From the NCBI RefSeq assembly GCF_000282595.1, contig NZ_AKIZ01000019.1, forward strand, positions 1 to 64,000: a stretch of DNA of 64,000 nt, written 5' to 3'. Below, one piece after another: positions 30,253-39,768 of the stretch; the stretch's first letter is position 1; each line of letters begins with the position of its first letter. Under the pieces are notes generated by a model, which saw only the letters and a program-made list of their open reading frames with translations, was not told where the DNA came from and ran no database searches. The DNA is from Phyllobacterium sp. YR531. GTDB taxonomy: Bacteria; Pseudomonadota; Alphaproteobacteria; Rhizobiales; Rhizobiaceae. Made by a program: the position numbers and the translations under genes.

Positions 30253-32046
30253 TCAACCCTTCTTGTCGGGCGCGGGAGCAGGCTCAACAGGCTTTGGTGT
30301 TTCAACACCGTTCTTTGCTACTCCCGGATTCTTCTCATCAGGAAGTCCGTTTTTCAACTTTTCCTCGATCTTGACTAGATCTTCGGGTTCAGGCTTGGAA
30401 TCACGTGCGTGAGCCCACTGGAAGGTGGCTTCAAGCTTTCGCCCTACGCGCCAGTAAGCATCGCCGAGATGGTCATTGATGGTGGCGTCTTCCGCGAGCA
30501 GTTTGACCGCCTGTTCAAGTTGCTGAACAGCTTCGTCGTACCGCCCCAGACGATAATATGCCCAGCCGAGCGAGTCGATGATATAGCCATCCTGCGGCTT
30601 GCCAGCGACGGCCTTCTTAATCAGGTCCAGCCCCTGCTCCAGCTTGATATTCATGTCGATCCACGAATAACCAAGATAATTCAGAACCTGTGGCTGGTCA
30701 GGATACAACTCCAATGCCTTCTGAAAGTTCGGCTCTGCCTTGTCCCATTCTTTCAGGCGCTCATAGGAAATTCCGCGTTGGTAGAAAATTGTCCAGTCAT
30801 TGCGAGTGGGCTGTTTCAGTATGGCGACAGCCTTGTCGTAGGTTTCGGCAGCCTGCTTGTAGTTCTTGTCCTGCGCGTAAATGCTGCCGATTGCGAGGTA
30901 GGTCCGCATATCCTCCGGGTTGCTCGCAAGCAATCCGTTCAGATGCTTGATGGCCTCATCGTTCTTTTTCAAAATTGCAAGATTGATGGCGAGTTGCATT
31001 TCAGCATCGCGGCTATAGGCAGAATCCTTGGCGATCCTGCCAAAATATTCGATTGCCTTGTCCGACTGCTGAAGTTTCGCACTGAGGTCACCCAGTTGAT
31101 AAAGGGTGGCGTCATGATCCGGGCGAAGCGGTAGCGACATCTGCAGGTAGAGCTTTGAGAAAGCCTCCGCGCCGTTATTATCAATGGCCGTCGCTACGGT
31201 GTACAACACCTCTGCAGCGCCCTGTTGCGGGGTCTGGACGAGAGGCTTGATGGTTTTGGCATTGGCAATCTGCTTGCCAAACTCGACGAGAACCATGCGG
31301 CCTGACAGCACATTGGTCGCTTCCTTGACCAAAGCTTCAGCACCGGCCTTGTCACCATTGCGGATCTTAAACGAAGCGAAGGCCTCAACGAGACGCTCAT
31401 ATGTGTCCGGCGCGGCAGCGACATTTGCCCGGTCATCAAGAGCGCTTTGATAGAATGCAGCCGCCTTGTTTTTCTGGCCAGCCATGTCGGCAATCAGTGC
31501 AGAGCTGTAGGTTTTGAAAAGTGTGAAACCTTCAGGGCCTTTCAATTTGTCAATCATCGCCAAAGCCTCGTTGGGCTTTCCGGCACCGGCTTTGGCAAAT
31601 GCTGCAATGAGTCCCGTTACCATACGATCCAGATCAGACTGGAGCGAAAGCATCATCAATGTATCGACCTGGCGGTATTGCTTTTTATTGAGAGCATCAA
31701 TTCCAAGCGCGAGACGCGAGAAACGCTCTATTTCCGGCACTGCCTTCAGCTCAGTGGCCAGCGGCAAGGCTTCTTTGAACTGACCATTGGTCAAAAGCAC
31801 CAGAAGCAGGCTCTGGCGCAACTCTGTATTCTTGGGATCATAAGACAATGCCTGGCGGTAAAACGCGATGGCACTGTCAAAGTCGTTGTCGCGCTCCGCG
31901 GTACGGGCCGAAAGAAAAGCACCTGACAGGTTTCCGGTATTGATGACCGGCGACTGTGTTGTGGTAGCCGTGGCGGGAATTGCACCACCTATCAAGGCAG
32001 CCAGTGTAGCTCCCAGAATGGAGCCAAGCATCTTACTGCGCTGCAT
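30253..32046 (-). CDS. Tetratricopeptide repeat protein, exported
   Basis: About 597 residues starting at the ATG at 32046, which follows GAGGG at a good distance; the ORF extends 28 residues further upstream. A signal peptide or membrane anchor (ILGATLAALIGGAIPATA) is followed by many TPR units, for example AIAFYRQALSYDPKN, KAEPNFQKALELYPDQPQVLNYLGYSW and EAVQQLEQAVKLLAEDATINDHLGDAYW. The C-terminus is Pro/Lys-rich. Probably a periplasmic or outer-membrane-associated scaffold; the partner is unknown. Such proteins are common in Hyphomicrobiales next to ispE or polyprenyl synthase genes. Confidence 0.87.
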   Translation of the reverse strand: MQRSKMLGSILGATLAALIGGAIPATATTTQSPVINTGNLSGAFLSARTAERDNDFDSAIAFYRQALSYDPKNTELRQSLLLVLLTNGQFKEALPLATELKAVPEIERFSRLALGIDALNKKQYRQVDTLMMLSLQSDLDRMVTGLIAAFAKAGAGKPNEALAMIDKLKGPEGFTLFKTYSSALIADMAGQKNKAAAFYQSALDDRANVAAAPDTYERLVEAFASFKIRNGDKAGAEALVKEATNVLSGRMVLVEFGKQIANAKTIKPLVQTPQQGAAEVLYTVATAIDNNGAEAFSKLYLQMSLPLRPDHDATLYQLGDLSAKLQQSDKAIEYFGRIAKDSAYSRDAEMQLAINLAILKKNDEAIKHLNGLLASNPEDMRTYLAIGSIYAQDKNYKQAAETYDKAVAILKQPTRNDWTIFYQRGISYERLKEWDKAEPNFQKALELYPDQPQVLNYLGYSWIDMNIKLEQGLDLIKKAVAGKPQDGYIIDSLGWAYYRLGRYDEAVQQLEQAVKLLAEDATINDHLGDAYWRVGRKLEATFQWAHARDSKPEPEDLVKIEEKLKNGLPDEKNPGVAKNGVETPKPVEPAPAPDKKG

Positions 32047-32184
32047 AACAAATCCCTCTTCATTGCCCAAACGTGGAACGATATTGCGAATCCTCAAGGA
32101 AACCATGGCCTTTTTACGGTTTCTGCTCAAGTTTTCCCGAAGACTGAAACAAGAGGTAATTCATGCCCCTCGGTTTACCAGCCT

Positions 32185-33201
32185 TCAATTCACCCGGCTA
32201 ATGCAGAAATCGATGACCTCAAGCAAGGCATCCTTCTGCGGCGAGTGATCAAGCGGGGCCAGTGCATCGCGCGCGATTCCGCCGAAATGCCTTGCACGTT
32301 GAATGGTGTCGCTCAATGCGCCATAGCGGGTCATCAGACCCTTGGCTTTTTCCAAGCCCTTGTCATCATTCACACCGTTTTCAAGCGCTTCCTTCCAGAA
32401 CTGCCGCTCTTCCGAAGTCCCGCGCCGATAGGTCAGGACGACAGGAAGCGTAATTTTGCCCTCGCGGAAATCATCGCCGGTGTTCTTGCCGAGATCTTTG
32501 GCATTGCCACCATAATCCAACGCATCATCAACAAGCTGGAAGGCAAGACCGAGGTTGAGACCGTATGATCGCAGAGCCTGACGGTCGGTTTTAGACGCGG
32601 AGGCAATGATCGGGCCAACTTCCGCAGCTGCCGAGAAGAGTGCCGCCGTCTTTGCCTTAATCACCGCCAGATATTCATCTTCTGTGGTTTCAAGGTTTTT
32701 AGCGGCAGAAAGCTGCATGACTTCACCTTCGGCGATAACCGACGCAGAGGTCGCAAGCACATCAAGTGCATCCAGCGAGCCTACCTCGACCATCATCTTG
32801 AATGCCTGGCCAAGAAGAAAATCCCCGACAAGAACGCTTGCCTGATTGCCCCAGATCATACGCGCTGTGCTCTTGCCGCGACGCAGGTCGCTTTCGTCAA
32901 CCACATCGTCATGCAGAAGCGTTGCGGTGTGCATGAATTCAACGCTGGTAGCCAATTTCACATGACCATCACCCTCGTACCCAAACATGCGGGCGGCAGC
33001 GAGCGTAATCATCGGGCGCAGGCGTTTGCCGCCAGACGAAATCAGATGGTTGGCAACTTCCGGGATCATTTCCACGTCCGACCCGGCTTTTGACAAAATC
33101 AGTTCGTTGACACGGCCCATATCTGCCTTGGTCAAATCGACCAGAGGCTGGACCGAACCGGCACCACTTTTTTTATCTCCGAGACTGACAACAACGCCCA
33201 A
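32185..33201 (-). CDS. Polyprenyl (octaprenyl/decaprenyl-type) diphosphate synthase
   Basis: A 338-residue trans-prenyltransferase. First Asp-rich motif LLHDDVVDESDLRRG and second motif LVDDALDYGG are intact; GGKRLRPMI is the IPP-binding region. It elongates allylic diphosphate with IPP to make the ubiquinone side chain used by UbiA. Translation probably begins at the TTG at 33201, which has AGGAG with an 8-base spacer; the next ATG is 28 residues in. Product length cannot be decided from reading. Confidence 0.93.
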   Translation of the reverse strand: MGVVVSLGDKKSGAGSVQPLVDLTKADMGRVNELILSKAGSDVEMIPEVANHLISSGGKRLRPMITLAAARMFGYEGDGHVKLATSVEFMHTATLLHDDVVDESDLRRGKSTARMIWGNQASVLVGDFLLGQAFKMMVEVGSLDALDVLATSASVIAEGEVMQLSAAKNLETTEDEYLAVIKAKTAALFSAAAEVGPIIASASKTDRQALRSYGLNLGLAFQLVDDALDYGGNAKDLGKNTGDDFREGKITLPVVLTYRRGTSEERQFWKEALENGVNDDKGLEKAKGLMTRYGALSDTIQRARHFGGIARDALAPLDHSPQKDALLEVIDFCISRVN

Positions 33202-33461
33202 AATGAAACTCCTACTGCTCTGGCCCGGCGCTCAATTCCAAGGACCGAAATCAATCTCTATATAGGATTGTGGCCAAATCAAAATGCAACTGCGCCCGGC
33301 ATGATACCGAAAAGATGCGTGCCGCAATAACGCGGCGCCACCTTATTTTGACTGCCTATAACCCGCAAGCGGCGAATTGGCGCGCAGAATTTGGTGCGAG
33401 CCACAATATCGTGATAAAGCCCGTTGGCCATGCCCCTGCGATCTTTCCAACGGTAGTTCAA

Positions 33462-33683
33462 ATGATTGAAATAATGCGCCTCAATGACCCCGTCCTTATT
33501 TCATTTGTCGAATCATTGCTGAAAGACGCGCAAATCAAATATTTTATCGCTGACGCCAATATGAGCGTGCTTGAGGGTTCGCTCGGCGTGCTTGCACGGC
33601 GCGTTATGGTTGATTCAGAGTTTGAAAAAGAAGCACGTCAATTGCTGATTGATGCCGGGATTGAGCAGGAGCTTCGCGGCTGA
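33462..33683 (+). CDS. DUF2007 domain-containing protein
   Basis: A 73-residue protein starting MIEIMRLNDPVLISFVESL, the usual DUF2007 beginning; the reading frame is open upstream for 64 more codons without homology. DUF2007 resembles small GlnB-like signal-binding domains (IADANMSVLEGSLGVLARRVMV). It precedes the methyltransferase gene by 3 bp, so translational coupling is likely. Role unknown. Confidence 0.82.
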   Translation: MIEIMRLNDPVLISFVESLLKDAQIKYFIADANMSVLEGSLGVLARRVMVDSEFEKEARQLLIDAGIEQELRG

Positions 33684-33686
33684 TCC

Positions 33687-34460
33687 ATGTCTCACCCGGA
33701 CATTCCCCACACGATTGACGCTTTTCATCGCGGCCGGTTCCACCTCATTCAACCGTCTGCAAGAGGTCACAGGTCCGGCATCGACGCCATGTTGCTGGCG
33801 GGTGCCGTTCCCGATGACTTCAGCGGCGCTGTCGCTGATCTCGGGGCTGGCGCCGGAGCTGCCGGACTTGCTGTTGTTTCCCGGTGCAGCAGAGCAACTG
33901 CCACCCTTATCGAGCGTTCTCCGATAATGACAGATTGCGCGCGATTATCATTGGCTTTGCCAGAAAACAGCGCTTTTTCAGGACGTTGTGAGATCATTCA
34001 GGCCGATGTCACATCAACGGGCAAGGCTCGTATGGCTTCAGGACTCCTAGATAACAGTTTTGATTTTGCCATTATGAACCCGCCTTTCAACGAAGCAAAA
34101 GACCGCGCAACGCCTGATGCGTTGAAGGCTGAAGCCCATGTCATGACCGAGGGAATGCTGGAAAAATGGGTTAAAACCGCCGTTTCCATTGTAAAACCCG
34201 GCGGTTCAATTGCGATTATCGCACGGCCTGCATCAATCCAGGACTTGCTTGCAGCACTGCAGAGACGCTTTGGCGGACTGATCATAGTGCCAATCCAGCC
34301 AAGACCGCAGGACGCTGCAATCCGGATTATCATAACAGGCGTGAAAGGCAGTCGCGCCGGGCTGACATTTCACCCCGCATTGGTCATGCACCACGAAACC
34401 GGGAACGAGTTTACCGAACGTGCAATATCAATAACCAACGGGATCGCTTCGCTGTTTTAA
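33687..34460 (+). CDS. TrmN6-like class I SAM methyltransferase
   Basis: A 257-residue methyltransferase. SAM motif ADLGAGAGAAGLAVV (about 46-60) and catalytic FAIMNPPFNEA with NPPF mark an adenine/guanine N-methyltransferase of the TrmN6 type, which makes m6A37 in tRNA-Val or related marks. The N-terminal FHRGRFHLIQPSARGHRSGIDAMLLA fits this group. Target is inferred from family. It follows the DUF2007 gene directly. Confidence 0.87.
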   Translation: MSHPDIPHTIDAFHRGRFHLIQPSARGHRSGIDAMLLAGAVPDDFSGAVADLGAGAGAAGLAVVSRCSRATATLIERSPIMTDCARLSLALPENSAFSGRCEIIQADVTSTGKARMASGLLDNSFDFAIMNPPFNEAKDRATPDALKAEAHVMTEGMLEKWVKTAVSIVKPGGSIAIIARPASIQDLLAALQRRFGGLIIVPIQPRPQDAAIRIIITGVKGSRAGLTFHPALVMHHETGNEFTERAISITNGIASLF

Positions 34461-34532
34461 ACTTTCGTACCATTGTGATTTTTTCTGCATCGCCTACATG
34501 GTCTGGAAGTAAGCACGCAAAAGGAGACCCGC

Positions 34533-35390
34533 TTGGCTCGATTTATCCGGAAGTTACTGCCCCGCCGTTGGCGCCCAGACCATATCGAGATTCCTGTGGT
34601 GCGCCTGCATGGCGCTATCATGTCTGGAGGCAGCCGCTTTCGCAACGACCTGTCTTTAAGCTCAACGGCAGGCATGCTTGAAGAAGCATTTGCCAACAAG
34701 GATGCCCCGGCCGTCGCACTTTCCATCAATTCTCCAGGTGGTTCGCCGGTACAATCACGGCTGATCTATCGCCGTATCCGCGATCTGGCCGCTGAAAAGA
34801 ACAAAAAAGTCTATGTTTTTGTTGAGGATGTCGCAGCTTCCGGCGGCTACATGATTGCCGTGGCCGGTGACGAGATCATTGCCGACCCGTCGTCAATTGT
34901 GGGTTCCATAGGTGTTGTTTCTGCGAGCTTCGGGTTTACCGAATTGATCAAAAAGATCGGCGTCGAGAGACGCGTTCACACAGCCGGCTCAAACAAGGCC
35001 ACACTTGATCCTTTCAAGCCGGAAAACAAGCAGGATATCGAGCATCTGAAAGCCCTGCAGCTGGAAATTCACGAGACCTTTATCGATCTGGTAAAAGAGC
35101 GTCGGGGCGAAAAACTCACGAATAATCCTGATCTGTTTACCGGCCTTTTTTGGACCGGAACGCGTGGGTTGGAACTTGGGCTCGTTGATGGTCTTGGCGA
35201 TATGCGCTCGCATCTGCAAGCGCAATATGGCCCCAAGACCAAGTTGAAGCTCATTTCACAACCGCGCGGACTATTTGGCCGAAAACTCCCTTCAGCCGAG
35301 ATCAAGTTTCAGGGTTTTGGGGCTGGCCTTGCCGATGGTATTGTCAATGCCGCAGAAGAACGGGCACTTTGGTCACGTTTTGGCCTTTAA
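34533..35390 (+). CDS. S49 family peptidase (SppA/SohB-like)
   Basis: A 285-residue Ser-Lys protease of family S49. The start is a TTG preceded by AAGGAGA. The nucleophile Ser lies in DVAASGGYMIA, and the general-base Lys in the TAGSNKATLDPF region; SINSPGGSPVQS is the oxyanion region. There is no clear transmembrane segment, unlike E. coli SppA. Members digest signal peptides or membrane-protein fragments. Confidence 0.9.
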   Translation: MARFIRKLLPRRWRPDHIEIPVVRLHGAIMSGGSRFRNDLSLSSTAGMLEEAFANKDAPAVALSINSPGGSPVQSRLIYRRIRDLAAEKNKKVYVFVEDVAASGGYMIAVAGDEIIADPSSIVGSIGVVSASFGFTELIKKIGVERRVHTAGSNKATLDPFKPENKQDIEHLKALQLEIHETFIDLVKERRGEKLTNNPDLFTGLFWTGTRGLELGLVDGLGDMRSHLQAQYGPKTKLKLISQPRGLFGRKLPSAEIKFQGFGAGLADGIVNAAEERALWSRFGL

Positions 35391-35403
35391 CCTGCTGTGT
35401 ATT

Positions 35404-35432
35404 TTGGCAAGGACATCGCGCCGTGCTATAAT
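35404..35432 (+). promoter_or_regulatory. Consensus sigma70-type promoter
   Basis: TTGGCA (35404-35409), a 17-bp spacer, and a perfect TATAAT (35427-35432), 43 bases before the next start codon. It should drive the 61-aa membrane protein, ispE and moaB, which follow at spacings of 1-7 bp. Confidence 0.65.
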
Positions 35433-35474
35433 TGGCGAGAATAGCGGCGCCAGAATATTCGGGGATTATGGACG

Positions 35475-35660
35475 ATGCCACAACTGATCTTTTTCCTGCT
35501 TGTCGGCATCGCCGCCTATTACGGATATCGTTCGTTCAAACGCGAAGCTCAGCGCGTATCGAAACGTGTTCGCGAGGCGGAGAAGGAAGTCCAGAACAGT
35601 GCCCAAGGCACGCTGGTTCAAGATCCGGAAACCGGTGAATACCGCCTGCGCAAAGACTGA
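35475..35660 (+). CDS. Small single-pass membrane protein
   Basis: A 61-residue protein with one N-terminal transmembrane helix (QLIFFLLVGIAAYYGY), then a basic, helical region (SFKREAQRVSKRVREAEKEVQ) and a C-terminal LVQDPETGEYRLR. The last motif recalls small proteins with a 'DP-TG-YR' ending, widespread in rhizobia. Placed between a strong promoter and ispE (6-bp gap). Function unknown; the reading frame is probably real because of its conserved ending and tight operon placement. Confidence 0.75.
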   Translation: MPQLIFFLLVGIAAYYGYRSFKREAQRVSKRVREAEKEVQNSAQGTLVQDPETGEYRLRKD

Positions 35661-35666
35661 TCCAAA

Positions 35667-36551
35667 ATGCTTGCCAGCATTGATCAGACAATCAGCCTGA
35701 TTGCACCCGCAAAAATTAATCTGGCTCTCCACGTTACCGGGCGCCGGAATGATGGTTATCATTTGCTCGATAGTCTTGTGGTGTTCGCCGGATTCGGCGA
35801 CAGGATCAGCGTGAGCGCGGCTGATATAGACTCCTTCCATATGTCAGGCCCCTACGGTCACGCCCTCCGTGCTGACGGTTCAAACCTTGTATTGAAGGCT
35901 CGTGACAGCCTGCGCGTGGACTTTCCTGAACAGGCATTTCCCGTTGCAATCACGCTCGAAAAACATTTGCCAATTGCTTCCGGCATCGGTGGCGGCTCCA
36001 GTGACGCAGCGGCAACATTGCGGGCATTGATCGACTTGTGGGACATAGAAATTCCTTCCCCGAACCTCACAAGGTTGGGGCTGGCTCTCGGTGCTGATCT
36101 GCCTATGTGCTTGCTTGGCAAACCGTTGATTGCCCGAGGAATTGGGGAGGAACTTGAGCAGATTGCAAAGTTTCCTCACCTGCCAATCGTACTGGCCAAT
36201 AATGGCGCGGCAGTTTCAACCCCTCAAGTGTTTGGTGCACTCAGGAAACGCAATAATCCGGCATTGCCTGCCCTGCCCGAATTGCACGCCATCAGCGATG
36301 TTTGCACCTATCTCGATGGGACGCACAATCATCTGTTCCCCGCCACAATGGAACTTATGCCGACCTTGAACGACACCATGACAGCGCTACATTCCACCAA
36401 ACCATTGCTTGTCAGAATGTCCGGTTCTGGTGCGACCTGTTTTGCAATTTATGACAGCGACGAGGCGGCAACTGCTGCTGCTTCAAAGCTGCGAGCAACC
36501 CATCCAACATGGTTTATCGCTGACACATATTGCGGTGAAGAAGGATATTAA
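35667..36551 (+). CDS. ispE: 4-(cytidine 5'-diphospho)-2-C-methyl-D-erythritol kinase
   Basis: A 294-residue GHMP kinase of the MEP isoprenoid pathway. Substrate motif APAKINLALHVTGRRNDGYH near the N-terminus, ATP-binding glycine-rich loop LPIASGIGGGSSDAAA (about residues 105-120), and a C-terminal SGSGATCFAI. It acts three steps after dxs, which is elsewhere in this window. The gene is followed by moaB 1 bp later. Confidence 0.96.
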   Translation: MLASIDQTISLIAPAKINLALHVTGRRNDGYHLLDSLVVFAGFGDRISVSAADIDSFHMSGPYGHALRADGSNLVLKARDSLRVDFPEQAFPVAITLEKHLPIASGIGGGSSDAAATLRALIDLWDIEIPSPNLTRLGLALGADLPMCLLGKPLIARGIGEELEQIAKFPHLPIVLANNGAAVSTPQVFGALRKRNNPALPALPELHAISDVCTYLDGTHNHLFPATMELMPTLNDTMTALHSTKPLLVRMSGSGATCFAIYDSDEAATAAASKLRATHPTWFIADTYCGEEGY

Positions 36552-36552
36552 A

Positions 36553-37101
36553 TTGGGCCAGAATGCAGAGAGAGCTTTCGTCTCCATTAAAATTGCTGTT
36601 CTCACCGTATCAGACACGCGCACGCTAGCGGATGACAAATCTGGCAGCACACTTGCCGAACGCATCACTGGAGCTGGTCACATATTGGCAGATCGCGCCA
36701 TAGTGACCGATGACGTGACCAAGATCCGCGAGCGCGTGCTTTCATGGTCAAACGACTTGGAAATCGATGTCGTTATCACAACGGGCGGCACTGGATTTAC
36801 CGGAAGGGATGTAACTCCGGAGGCACTTGAGCCAATATTTGAAAAGCGGATGGATGGATTTTCGGAGGTCTTTCACAGGATTTCCTATGACAAGATCGGA
36901 ACCTCTACCATACAGTCCCGTGCAACGGGCGGCGTTGTAAATGCCACCTTTGTTTTTGTTCTTCCCGGGTCACCGGGTGCCTGCAAGGATGCTTGGGATA
37001 ACATCCTTCAACATCAGCTTGATTACCGGCATATGCCCTGCAATTTCGTCGAGATCATGCCAAGACTCGATGAACACCTCAAACGGGGCGTTAAAGCCTG
37101 A
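36553..37101 (+). CDS. moaB: Molybdenum cofactor biosynthesis protein B
   Basis: 182 residues of the MoaB/Mog fold. Motifs: IAVLTVSDTRTLADDKSG, TTGGTGFTGRDVTPEAL (substrate/Mg loop) and VLPGSPGACKDAWDN. It is part of molybdopterin adenylylation. I place the start at the TTG at 36553, with AAGGA about 9 bases upstream, immediately after the ispE stop; the frame is open further upstream inside ispE, but that stretch is not homologous. Confidence 0.9.
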   Translation: MGQNAERAFVSIKIAVLTVSDTRTLADDKSGSTLAERITGAGHILADRAIVTDDVTKIRERVLSWSNDLEIDVVITTGGTGFTGRDVTPEALEPIFEKRMDGFSEVFHRISYDKIGTSTIQSRATGGVVNATFVFVLPGSPGACKDAWDNILQHQLDYRHMPCNFVEIMPRLDEHLKRGVKA

Positions 37102-37154
37102 TTCAGAGCGCTTCGCTGTTCAATGAATGCAGCTTGTCTTGCGGAAGCACAGTG

Positions 37155-37655
37155 CTAGCCCGCAGGAATTATTTCTGCGCGCAAGCGTTTCATCGCAAGG
37201 CCGCGAGCCAGATCAGCAGCTTTTTTGTCAGGCTTCAACAATGCCATTGCCTGACGTTTTGAAATCAGCAAACCATCGGCAATAGGGCTTCGCTTTGAAA
37301 AAAGCCGGTTGAACAGGGGCTTGCGATGCGCGTGCGAGCAACTAAAGCAGGCAGGCCCCTGCGCACGCTCCACATGTACTGCAACAGGCTCAATCCAACC
37401 ATCCAGCAGCCGTGCGCCGGGCTCCAGCAACAGGAACCACTCACTTCGGGCTCGCCTGAAACCATCAATGAGCGTCTGGTCCTGCAGGAAAATACCGCCC
37501 GCAGCATCGGCCACTCTGTGAGTTTGGTCAGATGAACCATAGTCCACAACAATCACGTCGCTAAGCAGCCCTTCAACAGCCCCACCTACCAGACCGGCAA
37601 GGGTTCTGGCCAACAATTCGTCTGAGTTTTGGGTTTCAATCAGGACGGAGATCAT
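37155..37655 (-). CDS. Small glycosyltransferase family 2-like protein
   Basis: 166 residues from the ATG at 37655. The N-terminus (ISVLIETQNSDELLARTLAGL, DVIVVDYGSSDQTHRVAD) is the GT-A nucleotide-binding half of a family 2 glycosyltransferase, with VDYGSSDQT in place of the usual VDDGSTD. After FLLLEPGARLLDGWIE the protein stops, so the acceptor half is short. It could be a reduced enzyme or a non-catalytic relative. It converges on moaB. Confidence 0.7.
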   Translation of the reverse strand: MISVLIETQNSDELLARTLAGLVGGAVEGLLSDVIVVDYGSSDQTHRVADAAGGIFLQDQTLIDGFRRARSEWFLLLEPGARLLDGWIEPVAVHVERAQGPACFSCSHAHRKPLFNRLFSKRSPIADGLLISKRQAMALLKPDKKAADLARGLAMKRLRAEIIPAG

Positions 37656-37796
37656 CACTAGCCAATATATCAATGTGACTAGAATATCCATAAATCGTTT
37701 TGCCTAAATTGTTCTTGCTTTGTTCTTATTATTTGATAGGAATAGATTCACGTTTGAAGGTGCCGTCGAATCGGTTTTGCTTCAGGGAGAATGCAG

Positions 37797-38948
37797 ATGA
37801 ACATTGTGGTGCAGGCAGATAAAGCGGCTTTTGGAAGTGGCCGGGCACAACATGCCAACGCTCTGATTGAAGATGCAGGTCTGCGTATCGATAGTGAACG
37901 TAGACGCGGACGCGGAGCCGGGATGAACCCGACAGGGCGCTTCGAAGCGGAGAGCCGTCATGTCTATGATGATGGCTGGGAAACGATTGAAGACCTCCCA
38001 CCCTTCAAGACGGAAGTGCAGCTTGAAAAGCCCCGCACCATCATTACACGCAACGACTCGCCGGACATCAGCTTCGACAGGTCCATCAATCCGTATCGCG
38101 GCTGCGAACACGGCTGCATCTATTGTTTCGCCCGGCCAACGCACAGTTATATGGGACTGTCTGCAGGGCTGGACTTTGAGTCCAAGCTCTTTGCCAAACC
38201 TGATGCAGCGAAGATGCTGGATAAGGAGCTTTCCAAACCCGGTTACACTGCCAAGACAATTGCCATAGGCACCAATACCGACCCCTATCAGCCCATCGAG
38301 AAGAAATGGCGTATCATGCGCGAGATACTCCAAGTGTTGGAGGAGCATCAGCATCCTGTTGGAATCGTTACAAAATCAGCGCTGGTGGTACGGGATCGGG
38401 ACATCCTCTCCCGTATGGCGGAGAAGGGTCTGGCCAAGGTTTGTCTTTCAGTGACGACCTTGGACGGAAAGCTTGCCCGTACAATGGAACCCCGCGCCTC
38501 AACGCCCACGCGGCGGCTGCAAGCCTTGCGAAGCCTTTCTGAAGCGGGGATTCCCGTTGGCGTTATGGTCGCTCCGTTGATCCCCGGACTGAACGATCAT
38601 GAGATCGAACGCATTCTTGATAGTGCCCGCGCCATGGGCGCACTGGAGGCCGGCTATGTTCTGCTCCGCCTGCCACTGGAAGTCAGCCCGTTGTTCAAGG
38701 AATGGCTGCTGCGCAACTATCCGGATCGCTACAGGCACGTGCTTTCGCTGGTTAGATCCATGCGCGACGGCAAGGATTACGATGCCGAATGGGGCAAGCG
38801 GATGCGGGGCGAAGGCCCCTATGCCTGGCAAATCGGGCGGCGCTTTGAGATCGCTGCAAAACGGCTCGGGATCAATGTAAACAAGAAGCGCCTGCGGACA
38901 GACCTTTTCGCGGCAACGCCCGGAAGCGAGCAATTATCGCTGTTTTAA
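37797..38948 (+). CDS. PA0069 family radical SAM protein
   Basis: A 383-residue radical SAM enzyme. The iron-sulfur triad is in YRGCEHGCIYCFARPTH. Conserved segments such as GTNTDPYQPIEKKW and LSVTTLDGKLARTMEPRAS identify the PA0069 group, whose substrate is not known. The start at 37797 is chosen because AGGGAGA lies 7 bases upstream; ATG at 37791 is too close to it. Two hairpins follow the gene before rnhB. Confidence 0.9.
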   Translation: MNIVVQADKAAFGSGRAQHANALIEDAGLRIDSERRRGRGAGMNPTGRFEAESRHVYDDGWETIEDLPPFKTEVQLEKPRTIITRNDSPDISFDRSINPYRGCEHGCIYCFARPTHSYMGLSAGLDFESKLFAKPDAAKMLDKELSKPGYTAKTIAIGTNTDPYQPIEKKWRIMREILQVLEEHQHPVGIVTKSALVVRDRDILSRMAEKGLAKVCLSVTTLDGKLARTMEPRASTPTRRLQALRSLSEAGIPVGVMVAPLIPGLNDHEIERILDSARAMGALEAGYVLLRLPLEVSPLFKEWLLRNYPDRYRHVLSLVRSMRDGKDYDAEWGKRMRGEGPYAWQIGRRFEIAAKRLGINVNKKRLRTDLFAATPGSEQLSLF

Positions 38949-38958
38949 TAATCCTCTT

Positions 38959-39024
38959 CCATCAGGTGCGATCCCCATCCCCACCTGATGGTACCCTTGG
39001 GTAGCTTTGCCCCATCAGCTACCC
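38959..39024. other. Two successive hairpins upstream of rnhB
   Basis: First stem: CCATCAGGTG (38959-38968) pairs with CACCTGATGG (38982-38991), 10 bp perfect. Second stem: GGGTAGCT (38999-39006) with AGCTACCC (39017-39024), 8 bp perfect. They fill the 120-bp spacer between the radical SAM gene and rnhB. Neither is followed by a T-run. They may attenuate transcription or shape an RNA end. Confidence 0.55.
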
Positions 39025-39068
39025 GGGGACTTGCAGAGAATCAGGACGAATGCGAGAGTCGCCGCAAG

Positions 39069-39728
39069 ATGTCTCGATCACGTTCTGATTCTCTGCTGCT
39101 TCCTTTGACTGCTGACAAGCCAGATTTTGCCAGTGAGCGAAAGCTTATGCGTTCCGGCCTCCACTTTATTGCCGGTATTGATGAAGCAGGCAGAGGGCCG
39201 CTGGCAGGACCTGTGGTTGCCGCTGCGGTCATTCTCGACCCAAAGAAAATTCCTGTCGGCCTTGATGATTCAAAGCGGCTGACTGCCAAACGGCGTGAAG
39301 AACTGTTTGAAATCATTACAAAAACTGCCTTGGCCTGCTCCATATCGAGCATTTCGGCTCCGGCAATTGATGCAACCAACATTTTGAAAGCCGCGCTTGA
39401 AGCCATGCGCCGCGCGACATACGGTCTGTCGATTATTCCGCAGCACGCATTGATTGATGGAAGGGATGTCGCTCCCGGTCTGCCTTGCGAAGCAACGGCG
39501 ATGATCAAGGGCGACCAGCGCTCGGTTTCCATCGCTGCTGCATCCATACTTGCCAAGGTGACTCGAGACAGAATGATGACCCAGACGGGACAATACTACC
39601 CGCTATACGGACTTGAAGCCCATGCGGGCTATGGCACGGAAATCCATCGCAATGCGATGGAAGAGCACGGTCCCGTTTTAGGGCTGCACCGCTTCAGTTT
39701 CTCGCCGCTCAAAGAGCGCCAAGCCTGA
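39069..39728 (+). CDS. rnhB: Ribonuclease HII
   Basis: 219 residues. The catalytic carboxylates lie in [26 protein letters not shown] and the [11 protein letters not shown] region; [22 protein letters not shown] is the family core. It cleaves RNA in RNA-DNA hybrids and single ribonucleotides in DNA. The ATG at 39069 was taken as start; an ORF start at 38988 would run through the second hairpin. It converges on the F0 ATPase operon. Confidence 0.95.
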   Translation: MSRSRSDSLLLPLTADKPDFASERKLMRSGLHFIAGIDEAGRGPLAGPVVAAAVILDPKKIPVGLDDSKRLTAKRREELFEIITKTALACSISSISAPAIDATNILKAALEAMRRATYGLSIIPQHALIDGRDVAPGLPCEATAMIKGDQRSVSIAAASILAKVTRDRMMTQTGQYYPLYGLEAHAGYGTEIHRNAMEEHGPVLGLHRFSFSPLKERQA

Positions 39729-39768
39729 TTTCAATCTAGGGCAACCAAATTACAATCAACAATAGCAA

